Assembly: GCA_035656495.1 (NCBI GenBank)
Contig: DASRSL010000009.1
Coordinates: 1 to 63,798 of the forward strand
Length of the DNA: 63,798 bases
Origin: Roseiarcus sp035656495
GTDB taxonomy: Bacteria; Pseudomonadota; Alphaproteobacteria; Rhizobiales; Beijerinckiaceae
Direction: 5' to 3'
In this document: in pieces, positions 46,952 to 56,957 of the stretch
Numbering within the stretch: the first letter of the stretch is position 1
Layout: every line of letters begins with the position of its first letter
Position numbers and translations under genes: made by a program
The notes under the pieces: model-generated
Databases searched by the model: none
Seen by the model: the letters and a program-made list of their open reading frames with translations, nothing else
What the model was told of the DNA's origin: nothing

Positions 46952-47003
46952 GCCTTGACGATGCGGTGATGGACCCGGCGGTGATTGTGCTCTCCGGATC
47001 CGC
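46952..47003 (+). pseudogene. Scar of a urtE-like gene 3' end
   Basis: The + strand reads DDAVMDPAVIVLSGSA right after vapC, against DDYAVMDRGAIVLSG near the end of UrtE (44831-44884). The DNA matches as well (GCGGTGATGGACC, GTGCTCTCCGGA). No other ABC ATPase sequence is around, so only about 50 bases of a second urtE copy remain. It suggests that the 45-47 kb gene block was inserted by recombination next to a duplicated urtE end. The rest of the gap to acdS has no gene. Confidence 0.55.
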
Positions 47004-47172
47004 GCAATCGGTTGCAGGGGTGCAATCGTGGGTTTCGCGGTTCAATTCACGGGCAAAAACGGCCAGAGTCATTCCGAGCCCTATCCCACCGCTGCCGAAG
47101 CATTGGCGCGCTGGAGCGCGATTTTGTCACCTCCAATGAACTGCCTTCAAACTGAGGCGCGACCGTCTCATC

Positions 47173-48186
47173 TTACCCGTTACGAAACGCGTAGGCGTAG
47201 CTGTTGAGGGCCGGCGCGCCGCCGAGATGGGCGAACAGCACTTTCGATCCCTTCAGTAAGTAGCCCTTCCTGATGAGATCGATCGCGCCCTGCATCGATT
47301 TGCCCTCGTAGACGGGGTCGGTGATCATGCCTTCGAGCCGCGCCGCAAGCCGGATCGCCTCCTTCGTCTCGTGCGACGGGACGCCATACATCGGATAGGC
47401 GTAGTCCTCGATGAGGACCACGTCGTCGTCAGCGATCTCCTGGCCGAGCTCCACCAGTCTCGCGGTCTGCCTCGCGATGTCGAGCACCTGCGCCCTGGTC
47501 TTCTTCGGCGTGGCGGACGCGTCGATGCCGATGACCTGGCGCTGGCGGCCGTCCTTGGCGAAGCCCACGACCATGCCGGCGTGAGTCGATCCGGTGACCG
47601 TGCAGACGACGAAAGAGTCGAACGCGAAACCCAACTCGCGCTCCTGCGCGCGCACCTCCTCGGCGAAGCCGACATAGCCGAGCCCGCCGTACTTGTGCAC
47701 CGAGGCGCCGGCCGGGATCGGGTAGGGCCGACCGCCATGCGCCTCGACGTCTTTCAGCGCGTCCTCCCAGCTCTTGCGAATGCCGATGTCGAATCCGTCG
47801 TCGACGAGCCGGACGTCCGCGCCCATGATGCGGCTCAGCATGATGTTGCCCACCCGATCATAGACCGCGTCCTCGTGCGGAACCCAGGCCTCCTGAACGA
47901 GGCGGCACTTCATGCCGATTTTCGCCGCGACCGCGGCAACCTGGCGGGTGTGGTTAGACTGCACGCCGCCGATCGAGACCAGCGTGTCGGCGTTGGAGGC
48001 GATCGCGTCGGGGATGATGTATTCGAGCTTGCGCAGCTTGTTGCCGCCGAAGGCGAGGCCCGAATTGCAGTCCTCGCGCTTGGCGTAGAGCTCGACCTGG
48101 CCGCCAAGATGCTCGCTCAAGCGCGCGAGCTTCTCGATTGGCGTCGGACCGAAGGTGAGTGGGTAACGCTCGAATTTCCCCAGCAT
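47173..48186 (-). CDS. acdS: 1-aminocyclopropane-1-carboxylate deaminase
   Basis: 337 aa. PLP enzyme (tryptophan-synthase-beta fold) that breaks the plant ethylene precursor ACC into ammonia and 2-oxobutyrate. PLP Lys K50 in FGGNKLRKLEY; SIGGVQSNHTRQVAA; TVTGSTHAGM. The residues that separate ACC deaminase from D-cysteine desulfhydrase are present: Y293-E294 in DPVYEGKS and L321 in AHLGGAP. Starts MLGKFERYPLTFGPTP as in the family. No acdR regulator is adjacent. Supports a plant- or soil-associated lifestyle. Confidence 0.94.
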   Translation of the reverse strand: MLGKFERYPLTFGPTPIEKLARLSEHLGGQVELYAKREDCNSGLAFGGNKLRKLEYIIPDAIASNADTLVSIGGVQSNHTRQVAAVAAKIGMKCRLVQEAWVPHEDAVYDRVGNIMLSRIMGADVRLVDDGFDIGIRKSWEDALKDVEAHGGRPYPIPAGASVHKYGGLGYVGFAEEVRAQERELGFAFDSFVVCTVTGSTHAGMVVGFAKDGRQRQVIGIDASATPKKTRAQVLDIARQTARLVELGQEIADDDVVLIEDYAYPMYGVPSHETKEAIRLAARLEGMITDPVYEGKSMQGAIDLIRKGYLLKGSKVLFAHLGGAPALNSYAYAFRNG

Positions 48187-48290
48187 TGCGAGCAGCCTTT
48201 CGACATGGAAGCGCCGGCAAGATTAGAGGATCGAAGCGGCGTTTTCGAGCCTCGGTGTCCGGGCCGCAAAGGCCCCAAATTCAGGCCGAC

Positions 48291-48361
48291 GTTAAACCGG
48301 GTCGTAAGCGCCTGGAATCTTTGATGCCCGTCGCTAAACTGGCGCTAAACCATTGCTAAAC
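48291..48361. repeat. TAAAC direct-repeat cluster upstream of acdS
   Basis: Four TAAAC units in 71 bases: GTTAAACC, CGCTAAACT, CGCTAAACC and TGCTAAACG. The last three are 11-13 bases apart. A 13-base word (CGTTAAACCGGGT) also occurs upstream of the integrase at ~62.48 kb, where similar TTA-rich repeats cluster. It could be an integrase arm-site remnant or an operator array. The surrounding 48187-48446 gap has no gene. Confidence 0.35.
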
Positions 48362-48446
48362 GGGCACGAAGCGCCCGAGGCCTCGCAGGCGCCGCGGGCC
48401 GGCAGCGCCCCCGGCCGCCGCTTTTGGACGCGGCCGGTCGCCGCGC

Positions 48447-49274
48447 TCACGCGGCCGCGGCGATCTCCCGCTTCAGACGTCGGTATTCGAAGGCTACGAG
48501 GCTCGATCCGTGCCGGCGCTCGAGCCGGCGCACAATGAAATGGCCGCGCGCCAGCGTCTGGAAGTGTTCGGCGAAGGCCGCGTTGACCGCCGCGCCGCCG
48601 ATCGCGCCGAGAACCGGCGCCGCCTGCGCCGCGACTTTCTCGCTGACGATCACCCCGAAGCGCGCCGCGACCTGGGAAATGAGCCGCACAACCGCGGGCG
48701 CCGTTTGCGCGCCGAGACCCTGTGATGCGACAAAGCGCGCGCTGTCGCTGACCGATGCGGCGAGCGCCGCGCGCACGGCGAAATAGCCGCTCTCGAACAG
48801 CGCCTCCTCCCTTTCTCTGCCGCCGAGCGCGAAAACTTCGATGCAGGCGAGCGAACCCTGCGGCGCGCTCAGGTCCTCGCCCTCCTCCCGCGCGATCTCG
48901 GCGATCGAACGCAGGAGGATCGCCGTCGACAGCGGCAGCTCGACCGGCAGCGCGGCGAACCCGAACGCGCCGCCGACCGCGCCGGAAGCGGCGACGGCGA
49001 ATTTATGGGCGCGATGCGCCGGCTTCGGCGCGCTCTTCATGTCGATCGTGCGCAGGGCGAGCTTGAGCGCAGCGCGCAGCGCGCTCTCGCTCGCATGGGA
49101 GACGATGCGTCGAGCAGGCAACGGCAGGTTGCGGCTCAGGGCGCCGATCGGCCGTCCGATCGCGTCGGTCAGGCGCTGGGCGAAGCTCGCTCCCTCGAGG
49201 TAGGCGATCGCGCGCCGCAAATCCTCGGTTTCCTCGGGCGCAAGCCGCGCCGGCATGACCTCGACCGTCGACAT
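48447..49274 (-). CDS. EcsC family protein
   Basis: 275 aa. EcsC fold: ETEDLRRAIAYLEGASFAQR, VAASGAVGGAFGFAALPVEL, STAILLRSIAEIAREEGEDL, CIEVFALGG and GAIGGAAVNAAFAEHFQTLA. Several hydrophobic Ala/Gly-rich helices suggest membrane contact. Function unknown in proteobacteria. ATG at 49274 chosen; two earlier in-frame ATGs add residues without family match. About 80 bases downstream of uppP on the same strand. Confidence 0.82.
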   Translation of the reverse strand: MSTVEVMPARLAPEETEDLRRAIAYLEGASFAQRLTDAIGRPIGALSRNLPLPARRIVSHASESALRAALKLALRTIDMKSAPKPAHRAHKFAVAASGAVGGAFGFAALPVELPLSTAILLRSIAEIAREEGEDLSAPQGSLACIEVFALGGREREEALFESGYFAVRAALAASVSDSARFVASQGLGAQTAPAVVRLISQVAARFGVIVSEKVAAQAAPVLGAIGGAAVNAAFAEHFQTLARGHFIVRRLERRHGSSLVAFEYRRLKREIAAAA

Positions 49275-49354
49275 GACGCCCTCGCAACGGCGCATTCCGC
49301 CCTGCGCAATATAGCGCATGGCCGCCTACGGCCAAGGCCTCGGGCCGGAGGCCC

Positions 49355-50179
49355 TCAGGTCAGCGTGACGATCGCGAGGAACAGAGCGCCGGCCGCCCAG
49401 CAGTAATAGGCGAAGGGGCTCAGCGCCTCGAACTCGTTCTTGTGGAAATAGCGCATCAGGAACGCGAGGCTCGCGTAGGCGACGGCGCCCGCGACCACGC
49501 CGGAAAGGATCGCCACCGGCCCCAGCGTCGCGCCGTGCTTGAGCAGCTTCGGCGCCTCGTAGACATTGGCAGCGAGAATGATCGGCGTTCCCATCAGGAA
49601 CGAGAAGCGGGCCGACTCGGCGTGCCTGAGGCCCGCCACGACTCCCGCGACGATGGTGGAGCCGGAGCGCGAAATGCCCGGAATGAGCGCCAGGCACTGG
49701 GCGAAACCGACCGCAAGCGCCCCCTTCCAGTTGAGCTGATCGAGCTTTCCGGCCGTCTCGCCGGCGATCAGGTCGCCGAAATAAAGGAGGAACCCGTTGA
49801 CGATCAGAAAGATCGCGGCGATCCAGGGCGCGCCGAAGGCCTGCGCGAGCGGCTTGTGCAGTCCCGCCCCGATCACGACGGCCGGGATCGTCGCCAGGAC
49901 GACGAGCCAGAACAGACGGCGGTCCGCCGCCGAGCGGTCACTGCGGAGGCCGATCAGCGAAAGACCGAAATTGAGCCAGTCGCGCCAGAAGAAGACGAAC
50001 AGCGCGATCGCCGTTCCGAGGTGCATCACCGTGAGATAGGCGAGCCAGTCGGGGGCCTTGAGATCGACGCCCCATTTGAGAAGGCGCGGCAGGATCACCG
50101 CATGGCCGAGGCTCGAGATCGGGAACAGTTCCGTCACGCCCTGCAAAACGGCCATGACGATCGCTTGGATGGCGGTCAA
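49355..50179 (-). CDS. uppP: Undecaprenyl-diphosphatase
   Basis: 274 aa membrane enzyme that recycles the lipid carrier of cell-wall synthesis; also confers bacitracin tolerance. Motifs IQAIVMAVLQGVTELFPISS and GISRSGSTIVAGV are both intact, with about eight membrane helices. The start is TTG at 50179 (GAGG seven bases before), which gives the canonical LTAIQAIV beginning; longer in-frame readings run into the dispersed repeat upstream. Confidence 0.93.
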   Translation of the reverse strand: MTAIQAIVMAVLQGVTELFPISSLGHAVILPRLLKWGVDLKAPDWLAYLTVMHLGTAIALFVFFWRDWLNFGLSLIGLRSDRSAADRRLFWLVVLATIPAVVIGAGLHKPLAQAFGAPWIAAIFLIVNGFLLYFGDLIAGETAGKLDQLNWKGALAVGFAQCLALIPGISRSGSTIVAGVVAGLRHAESARFSFLMGTPIILAANVYEAPKLLKHGATLGPVAILSGVVAGAVAYASLAFLMRYFHKNEFEALSPFAYYCWAAGALFLAIVTLT

Positions 50180-50195
50180 GTCAAACCTCGCCTGT

Positions 50196-50373
50196 CCCCC
50201 TGCTCCGCGAAGCGGGGAAGGTGTCGCCGAAGGCGACGGATGGGGTGTGGAAAGCAGGACGCCTGGATCGCGAGTTCGCGGCGACGTTCGCGTCATCCGG
50301 CTTCGGCCGAAGCGGCGGAGCACACCCCATCCGGCGCTTCGCGCCGCCTTCCTCAGCAAGCTGGGGAAGGGGT
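50196..50373. repeat. Dispersed palindromic repeat, copy 1 (~178 bp)
   Basis: Fills the gap between uppP and the dsbA-like gene. Ends pair with each other: GAAGCGGGGAAGG at the left and CCTTCC..AAGC near the right, with an inner pair GGATGGGGTGTGG / CACACCCCATCC. A homologous copy lies at 53122-53286. The size, paired ends and lack of coding sequence suggest a MITE-like or REP-family element. Confidence 0.65.
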
Positions 50374-50392
50374 GTGCAAGGCGCGGGTCTTC

Positions 50393-51163
50393 TCAGCAGG
50401 AGACGCTTCCGCACTTGTGCACGGAATCGATCTTGTCCTTGAGCTGATCGTAACCGACCGCGCCGACGACGACGTCCTTGCCGACGACGAAAGTCGGCGT
50501 GCCGTTGATCTGCAGGGCGTCGGCGAGCTGCATGGTCTCGTCGAGTCCGGTCTTGATGTCGGGGCTCTCCATGTCCTTGGCGAGCCTGTCCATGTCGAGC
50601 CCGAGCTCCTTGGCGACGGCCAGCGCCTCCGCCTTGCCGACCGGTCCGCGCGTGGCGAGCAGCTTCGAGTGGAACGTCCAGAACTTGTCGCCTGGCAGCT
50701 GATTGCGCGCCGCGCTCGCGACCTTCGCCGCCTCGACCGACCCGGGCCCGAGCACCGGGAAGTCCTTCAGCACCAGCTTCAGGTTCGAATCGCCCTTGAC
50801 GAGCCTGGTGACGTCAGGCAGCGCGCCTTTGCAGAAGTGGCAATTGTAGTCGAAGAATTCGACGAGCGTCGCCGTCGCCTTCGGGTTGCCGATGGTCGCC
50901 TGAAATTTCGAGCTGAACAGCGGCCCCGATTCGCTCGCGACCACGTTCTTCCGTTCGGCGTCGGCCACCTCCTTGTCGTGCTTGTCGAGCGCCTGGATCG
51001 CCTCGCGCAGGACCTCCGGATTGTTGACCAGATAATCGCGGATGAACGCGCCCAGCTCCTGCTTCTGCGCCGGAGTGAATCCGTCGGCGCGGGCGGGAAG
51101 GGAGAGCCACGCCGCCGCGGCGGCGAGAGCGGCGGCGAAGCCGAGGGCGGCGGTGAGCTTCAT
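50393..51163 (-). CDS. DsbA-family periplasmic thiol-disulfide oxidoreductase
   Basis: 256 aa. Signal peptide (LGFAAALAAAAAWLSLPARA), an N-terminal helical region (QELGAFIRDYLVNNPEVL), then a thioredoxin fold with an inserted helical domain. Redox site FFDYNCHFCKGALPD and cis-Pro loop INGTPTFVVG. Of the Com1/DsbA type rather than classical E. coli DsbA. Two extra C-terminal Cys (KCGSVSC). Probably oxidises or isomerises exported proteins. ATG at 51163. Confidence 0.9.
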   Translation of the reverse strand: MKLTAALGFAAALAAAAAWLSLPARADGFTPAQKQELGAFIRDYLVNNPEVLREAIQALDKHDKEVADAERKNVVASESGPLFSSKFQATIGNPKATATLVEFFDYNCHFCKGALPDVTRLVKGDSNLKLVLKDFPVLGPGSVEAAKVASAARNQLPGDKFWTFHSKLLATRGPVGKAEALAVAKELGLDMDRLAKDMESPDIKTGLDETMQLADALQINGTPTFVVGKDVVVGAVGYDQLKDKIDSVHKCGSVSC

Positions 51164-51270
51164 GCAAATCTCCAGGCTGCGGCGGTCGCGCGCCATGGCG
51201 CGCCGCCCGAATCCGAAATCGCCGCCTCATGAGCGGGAAAATTGCGGCGTTTTTGTATCCCTCGCCGCTT

Positions 51271-52761
<1,491 letters not shown>

Positions 52762-53395
52762 GGGCGCGGGCGCGTCCTTTCGGGATTGAGGTTGAGTCGA
52801 ACGTTTCGCGAGAGCGAATCGGAACGCCGCAAATGATACCCGCGCGGCCACACGCAACAAGGCCGCCTCGAGTCCGAAAGCGGACATAACCGCGGCGGTC
52901 GGCTTAGCCAAGGCGAGGACGCGGGCGCGCGAACCTTGTCCCCGCTATCCACTTCAATGGCGGCGTCGGGCTTGACTGTGACCGTCGTATCGGAAACGCG
53001 ATCGTTCGTTCGACGCGCTATGCAGCTATGCTACGATGGGGCTAAAGCGCGACGAGCGTCCCTTCCCCCACAAGGGCCACGGCATTCACACAAGTCGTCG
53101 AGGCTACAGGCGACCGCCGTGCCCCCCTTCTCCGCGAAGCGGGGAAGGCGACGGATGGGGTGTGGAAAGCAGGGCGCTTGGACCGCAAATTCGCGGCAAA
53201 GTTCGTGCAAGCCATCTGGCGTCGTAGCAGCGGGCCACACCCCATCCGGCGCTTCGCGCCATCTTCCCCAGCAGAGCAGGGGAAGGATCCGCGCGGCGAT
53301 CTAGGATGTGTGAAGACCGTAGCCCACATGGGACGCTAATCTCATCCGCCTGCAGCTGGCGCTCCAGACTAATACAAGAATTCAGAATTCGTTCC
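52762..53395. other. Long gap upstream of dnaB
   Basis: About 630 bases with no gene I can support. It should hold the dnaB promoter and contains the second copy of the dispersed repeat. Around 53015-53040 the + strand has promoter-like AT-rich words (GCTATGCAGCTATGCTACGAT) facing the repeat, so a small RNA is conceivable but not demonstrable. Confidence 0.45.
53122..53286. repeat. Dispersed palindromic repeat, copy 2 (~165 bp)
   Basis: Homologous to 50196-50373. Shared blocks: CTCCGCGAAGCGGGGAAGG, CGACGGATGGGGTGTGGAAA, ACACCCCATCCGGCGCTTCG. This copy lacks about 12 bases (GTGTCGCCGAAG) found in copy 1 and differs in the centre. Ends again pair with each other. Confidence 0.65.
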
Positions 53396-54358
53396 CTACC
53401 CGCAGAGGCCGCTCATCGCCTCGTCGTATTCGCGCGAAAGGCGCGCGACCAGATCGGCCACTGGCGCGACCTTCTTGACCGCGCCGATGCCCTGGCCGCT
53501 GCCCCAGATGTCCCGCCACGCCTTCGCCTCCGGCGCTCCGCGGGAGGAGAAATTCATCGCCATCGCCTCGCCTTCCGGCAAGTTGTCGGGATCGAGCCCC
53601 GCCTTTTCGATCGAAGGCCTGAGATAGTTGCCGAAAATGCCGGTGAACAGGCTCGAGCCGATGACGTGCGACGCGTCGCCCTCGACGATCGCTTGCTTGT
53701 AGGCGTCAATCGCGCGCGCTTCTTCGGTCGCGATGAAGGCCGAGCCGATGTAGGCGAGATCGGCGCCCATCGCCTGCGCCGCGAGAATCGCCTGGCCCGT
53801 CGCGATCGCCCCGGAAAGGAGCAGCGGCCCGCCGAACCACTCGCGGATGTTCTGGATGAGCGCAAAGGGCGAAACCGAGCCCGCGTGGCCCCCGGCCCCC
53901 GCCGCGACCGCGATCAGCCCGTCTGCGCCCTTCTCGACCGCCTTGCGCGCGAATCGGTTGTTGATGACGTCGTGCAGCGTAATTCCGCCGTACGCGTGCG
54001 CGGCCTTGTTGACGTCCTCGCGCGCGCCGAGCGAGGTGATGACGATTGGCGCCTTCCATTTGGCGGTCAGCGCCAGGTCCTCCTCGAGGCGCGCGTTCGA
54101 CTTGTGCACGATCTGGTTGACGGCGAACGGCGCGGCGGGATGATCGGGATGCGCGCGGTCATGCGCGGCGAGCGCCTCGGTGATCTCGTGCAGCCATTCG
54201 TCGAGCTGCGAGATCGGACGCGCGTTCAGAGCGGGGAAGGAGCCGATGATTCCGGCCTTGCACTGGGCGATGACCAGAGCCGGGTGGGAGACGATGAACA
54301 GCGGCGCGCCGACGACGGGCAGGCGAAGCCTGCGCATGAGGACGTTCTGCAGCGCCAT
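53396..54358 (-). CDS. FMN-dependent NAD(P)H oxidoreductase (nitronate monooxygenase family)
   Basis: 320 aa TIM barrel. Family phrases: LPVVGAPLFIVSHPALVIAQ, AGIIGSFPALNARP, GLIAVAAGAGGHAGS (FMN phosphate region), PLLLSGAIATGQAILAAQAM, GADLAYIGSAFIATEEA. Members include nitronate monooxygenase and 2-nitropropane dioxygenase-like enzymes; the substrate cannot be fixed from sequence. ATG at 54358. Oddly, the frame stays open upstream through a transposase remnant (54532), so an N-terminally extended product is possible. Confidence 0.85.
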   Translation of the reverse strand: MALQNVLMRRLRLPVVGAPLFIVSHPALVIAQCKAGIIGSFPALNARPISQLDEWLHEITEALAAHDRAHPDHPAAPFAVNQIVHKSNARLEEDLALTAKWKAPIVITSLGAREDVNKAAHAYGGITLHDVINNRFARKAVEKGADGLIAVAAGAGGHAGSVSPFALIQNIREWFGGPLLLSGAIATGQAILAAQAMGADLAYIGSAFIATEEARAIDAYKQAIVEGDASHVIGSSLFTGIFGNYLRPSIEKAGLDPDNLPEGEAMAMNFSSRGAPEAKAWRDIWGSGQGIGAVKKVAPVADLVARLSREYDEAMSGLCG

Positions 54359-54411
54359 CGAGGTCCCGTCACCTTGATCGTTCCCACATAAACCAGTCCG
54401 CGCGCGGCCAG

Positions 54412-54532
54412 CAAGGACGCGTTCTGCCCCCGCCTCCTCGGCGACCGCGGCCTCCCGCTCTCCTCCGCTCAAGTCGCCGGCCATCCTTTGCTTGAACTCG
54501 CCCCAAATACCCGAGCCCCGGGTTTCCGACAC
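54412..54532 (-). pseudogene. Vestigial transposase N-terminus, second copy
   Basis: Minus strand, GTG start, reading VSETRGSGIWGEFKQRMAGD then LSGGEREAAVAEEAGAERVL. The EFKQR...GERxAAxAEEAG pattern is that of transposase HTH N-termini, and the leader (CTTCCGAGGAGGGA) matches that of the remnant at 6046 (CTTCCGAGGAGGAA), as does TGGAATG further upstream. The remainder of the transposase is gone and the frame runs on into the flavin oxidoreductase. Confidence 0.45.
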
Positions 54533-54637
54533 GGTCCCTCCTCGGAAGCCACGTCTCGCATTCCACATTGTACGGCGTGGACCCGCGAGCGCGGCAAGGT
54601 TAGACTGCATTACGGGGAACGAGATGCGGTGGAAGCA

Positions 54638-55738
54638 ATGGTCGACCCCTTCGAGCTTTGGCGGCTGGCGTGGGCGAGCGCCGTTTCTCGCGGTTTCCTC
54701 CGCCTTGCCGACTTCATCCCAGGGTCCATTGACCGGCCCGAGCCGCTTGTTCCCTCCGACCTGCCGGTTTTTGGACGCGTTCGGCTCGATCTTGCGACGA
54801 TGCAACTCCTGGAGGAGCGCGAGCCTGGGGGTCGGCAAACGACGGCGGCGCTGATCGTGGCTCCTTTCGCCCTGCACGAGGCCTCGATCGCCGACTTCGC
54901 CGAGGCGCACAGTCTGGCGCAGGCGCTGGCGGAGGGCGGATCGGGCCCGCTTGCGCTGACCTATTGGAAGTCGGCGAACGCCGACATGCGCGACTTCGGC
55001 ATTGACGTCTATCTCGGCGATCTGAACGTCGCGATCGACGATCTCGGCGGCCGCGTTTCGCTCGTCGGCCTGTGCCAGGGCGGCTGGCTCGCCGCCGCCT
55101 ACGCCGCCCGTTTCCCGGCGAAAGTCGCCAAGCTGGCGCTGGCCGGCGCGCCGATCGACCTCGACGCAGCGCCGTCCGACATCACGCGCCGTCTGGCCTC
55201 CATTCCGTCGGAGATGATCGCCAACGTCGTCGCGCTCGGCGGCGGACGCATTTCCGGATCTCTGTCTGTCGCCTTGTGGTCCGGCGAACTCTCGCCGGAA
55301 GTGACTGCGGAATGGGCGCTTCAAAGCGCCGGCGATCCGGCGATGACGGCGAGGTTCAGGACGTGGAGCCTGCGCACCGTCGACCTTCCGGGCGCTTATT
55401 TCATGCAGGCCGCGGAATGGATCTTTCGCGAGAACCGGCTCGCACGAGGCCGCTTCATTGCGCTCGGCCGGCCGGTCGCGCTTTCGGCGATCTCGGCCCC
55501 GATTTTCGTCCTTGCAGCGGCGGACGACGAGGTCGTGCCCCTCGCCCAGGCGACCTCCGTCCAGTCCCTCTGCCGGCCGACGCGGGTCGAGACGCGGGTC
55601 GAACCCGGTCGGCACTTGTCGCTGTTCATGGGCCGCAAGATCGTCGGCGGCGCCTGGCGGGACATTGGGCGTTGGCTCGCGGAGCAGGAGGGGGAGACGG
55701 TCGCTCCTTGCCGAAAGCGGAGGCGCAAGCGCCAGTAG
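54638..55738 (+). CDS. PHA-synthase-like alpha/beta hydrolase with Cys nucleophile
   Basis: 366 aa. Alpha/beta hydrolase whose nucleophile elbow is SLVGLCQGGW (C146), with the acid in AAADDEVVPLAQ (D297) and the His in PGRHLSLFMG (H326). A Cys in a GxCxGG box and the length recall class III PhaC polymerases, but the family's usual N-terminal PHA-synthase sequence is only weakly present (PFELWRLAWAS, LPVFGRVRLD). It may be a PHA synthase/depolymerase relative. ATG 54638, or GTG 54629. The C-terminus is very basic (RKRRRKRQ). Confidence 0.7.
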   Translation: MVDPFELWRLAWASAVSRGFLRLADFIPGSIDRPEPLVPSDLPVFGRVRLDLATMQLLEEREPGGRQTTAALIVAPFALHEASIADFAEAHSLAQALAEGGSGPLALTYWKSANADMRDFGIDVYLGDLNVAIDDLGGRVSLVGLCQGGWLAAAYAARFPAKVAKLALAGAPIDLDAAPSDITRRLASIPSEMIANVVALGGGRISGSLSVALWSGELSPEVTAEWALQSAGDPAMTARFRTWSLRTVDLPGAYFMQAAEWIFRENRLARGRFIALGRPVALSAISAPIFVLAAADDEVVPLAQATSVQSLCRPTRVETRVEPGRHLSLFMGRKIVGGAWRDIGRWLAEQEGETVAPCRKRRRKRQ

Positions 55739-55906
55739 ACTCGAGGCCTGGGAGAGGGCGGCGCTCGTGGCGCCGGCGTCGCCGCGTCTCACTTGACAGA
55801 CCGCCGCGCTTCACACGATTCTCGTGGCTTGAAGACGCCGGGATCAGCCCTCACGCGGCCTTTGGACGCGTCTTGCGCCTACCGAGTGGAGCGTCCGAAA
55901 ATTGGG

Positions 55907-56374
55907 ATGAATAAACCTCTCCCCGATCCTACCCAGCCCTATCGAGGTCTGATCGCCGGCTACACCGAGGCGATCCGCGCGAGCGATTTCAAGGCGAACA
56001 TCGCATTCTTGTTCGTCGAGTTCATGATGGGTCCGATCCTGTGGAACTACACGAGCCTTCCGGGCTATCTGCCGATCCAGATCGTCCTTCTGCCGTTCCT
56101 TGTCGTCTACTTCTGCATGTTCCTGGTGCTCCTTCCGCGTTTTCCCAAGCGCGGCGCGCAGAACTTCTTAGTCGCACGCGGGCTCACGCCCGCAGATTTC
56201 GCCAACGTCGCCGAGACCGAGAACTCCATTGACCAGTTGAAGTTACGCTGCGCGGTGCTGTCAGACATTCTTTGGTGGAAGACGCTCTGCATCCGCATCG
56301 GTTTCCTCCTGTCGATGGTGTGCGTCGTCCTGACCCTCTTTCTCCTTGCTTACATATGGCATAGGGACACTTGA
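55907..56374 (+). CDS. Pycsar-TM-effector-like membrane protein 1
   Basis: 155 aa. Layout: cytoplasmic N-terminus, SDFKANIAFLFVEFMMG opening helix 1 (~31-48), helix 2 (~57-76), basic loop FPKRGAQ, a soluble stretch, then RCAVLSDILWWK and a last helix (~130-150). This order, and the (A/S)DxKA motif before helix 1, resemble PycTM effectors of Pycsar immunity. Paralogous to the next gene (IAGY, SDxKAxIAxLF, RCAVLSxILWWK shared). No pyrimidine cyclase is next to it. ATG at 55907; TTGACA at 55793-55798 may be its -35. Confidence 0.65.
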   Translation: MNKPLPDPTQPYRGLIAGYTEAIRASDFKANIAFLFVEFMMGPILWNYTSLPGYLPIQIVLLPFLVVYFCMFLVLLPRFPKRGAQNFLVARGLTPADFANVAETENSIDQLKLRCAVLSDILWWKTLCIRIGFLLSMVCVVLTLFLLAYIWHRDT

Positions 56375-56399
56375 CCTTTGCGTCGCGGCGGAGCGTTTG

Positions 56400-56849
56400 A
56401 TGGCCAAGGACAAAACCGCGCAGCTGCGCGACATCATCGCAGGCTATGGCGACTCGATCCGCCTGAGCGACATCAAGGCGATGATCGCGGTGCTGTTCGT
56501 TGCGATCATGATGGGAACGGTTGTCCAGTTTCGTGCGCTCTATCCGACGTTTCTGAGCGTGCCGGTTCTGCTGGTTCCGTTCACGATCATCTTTCTGAAC
56601 TTGCTGATTTCCGTCTATCCGCGATATCCTCGCGCGGGCCGGCGCCGCTTCCCGCTTTGGCGCAATGCGGATCCAAAGGATTTTGACTTCGTCGCCGACA
56701 CCGCGGCCGAGATCGAGGCGCTGCCCGAGCGATGCGCGGTTCTTTCGCGCATCCTCTGGTGGAAGAACGTCACGCTGCAGACGGCGTATGTCCTGTCGAT
56801 GGCCTGCCTCGTTGCGGCCGCTGTCCTGCTGTTCGTCGGGCGGCTCTGA
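56400..56849 (+). CDS. Pycsar-TM-effector-like membrane protein 2
   Basis: 149 aa, tandem paralogue 25 bases after the previous gene. IAGYGDSIRLSDIKAMIAVL, helix 1 (~28-45), helix 2 (~53-72), SVYPRYPRAGRRR, a soluble stretch (DPKDFDFVADTAAEIEAL), RCAVLSRILWWKN and helix 3 (~127-146). Compared with PycTM: IRLADTK before helix 1, LPR after helix 2, and a Lys-containing helix before helix 3 all have counterparts. ATG at 56400. Function is inferred only from layout. Confidence 0.65.
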   Translation: MAKDKTAQLRDIIAGYGDSIRLSDIKAMIAVLFVAIMMGTVVQFRALYPTFLSVPVLLVPFTIIFLNLLISVYPRYPRAGRRRFPLWRNADPKDFDFVADTAAEIEALPERCAVLSRILWWKNVTLQTAYVLSMACLVAAAVLLFVGRL

Positions 56850-56957
56850 AACTGTGGATGAGCGGGCGCGAGCAAGCGCGTGCGAAACATGAAGCGGCAG
56901 CCCCCCGGGAAACCGGAATCTCGCGTCAAGTCCGCGGCGCCGCGGCGGAGATGGTGG

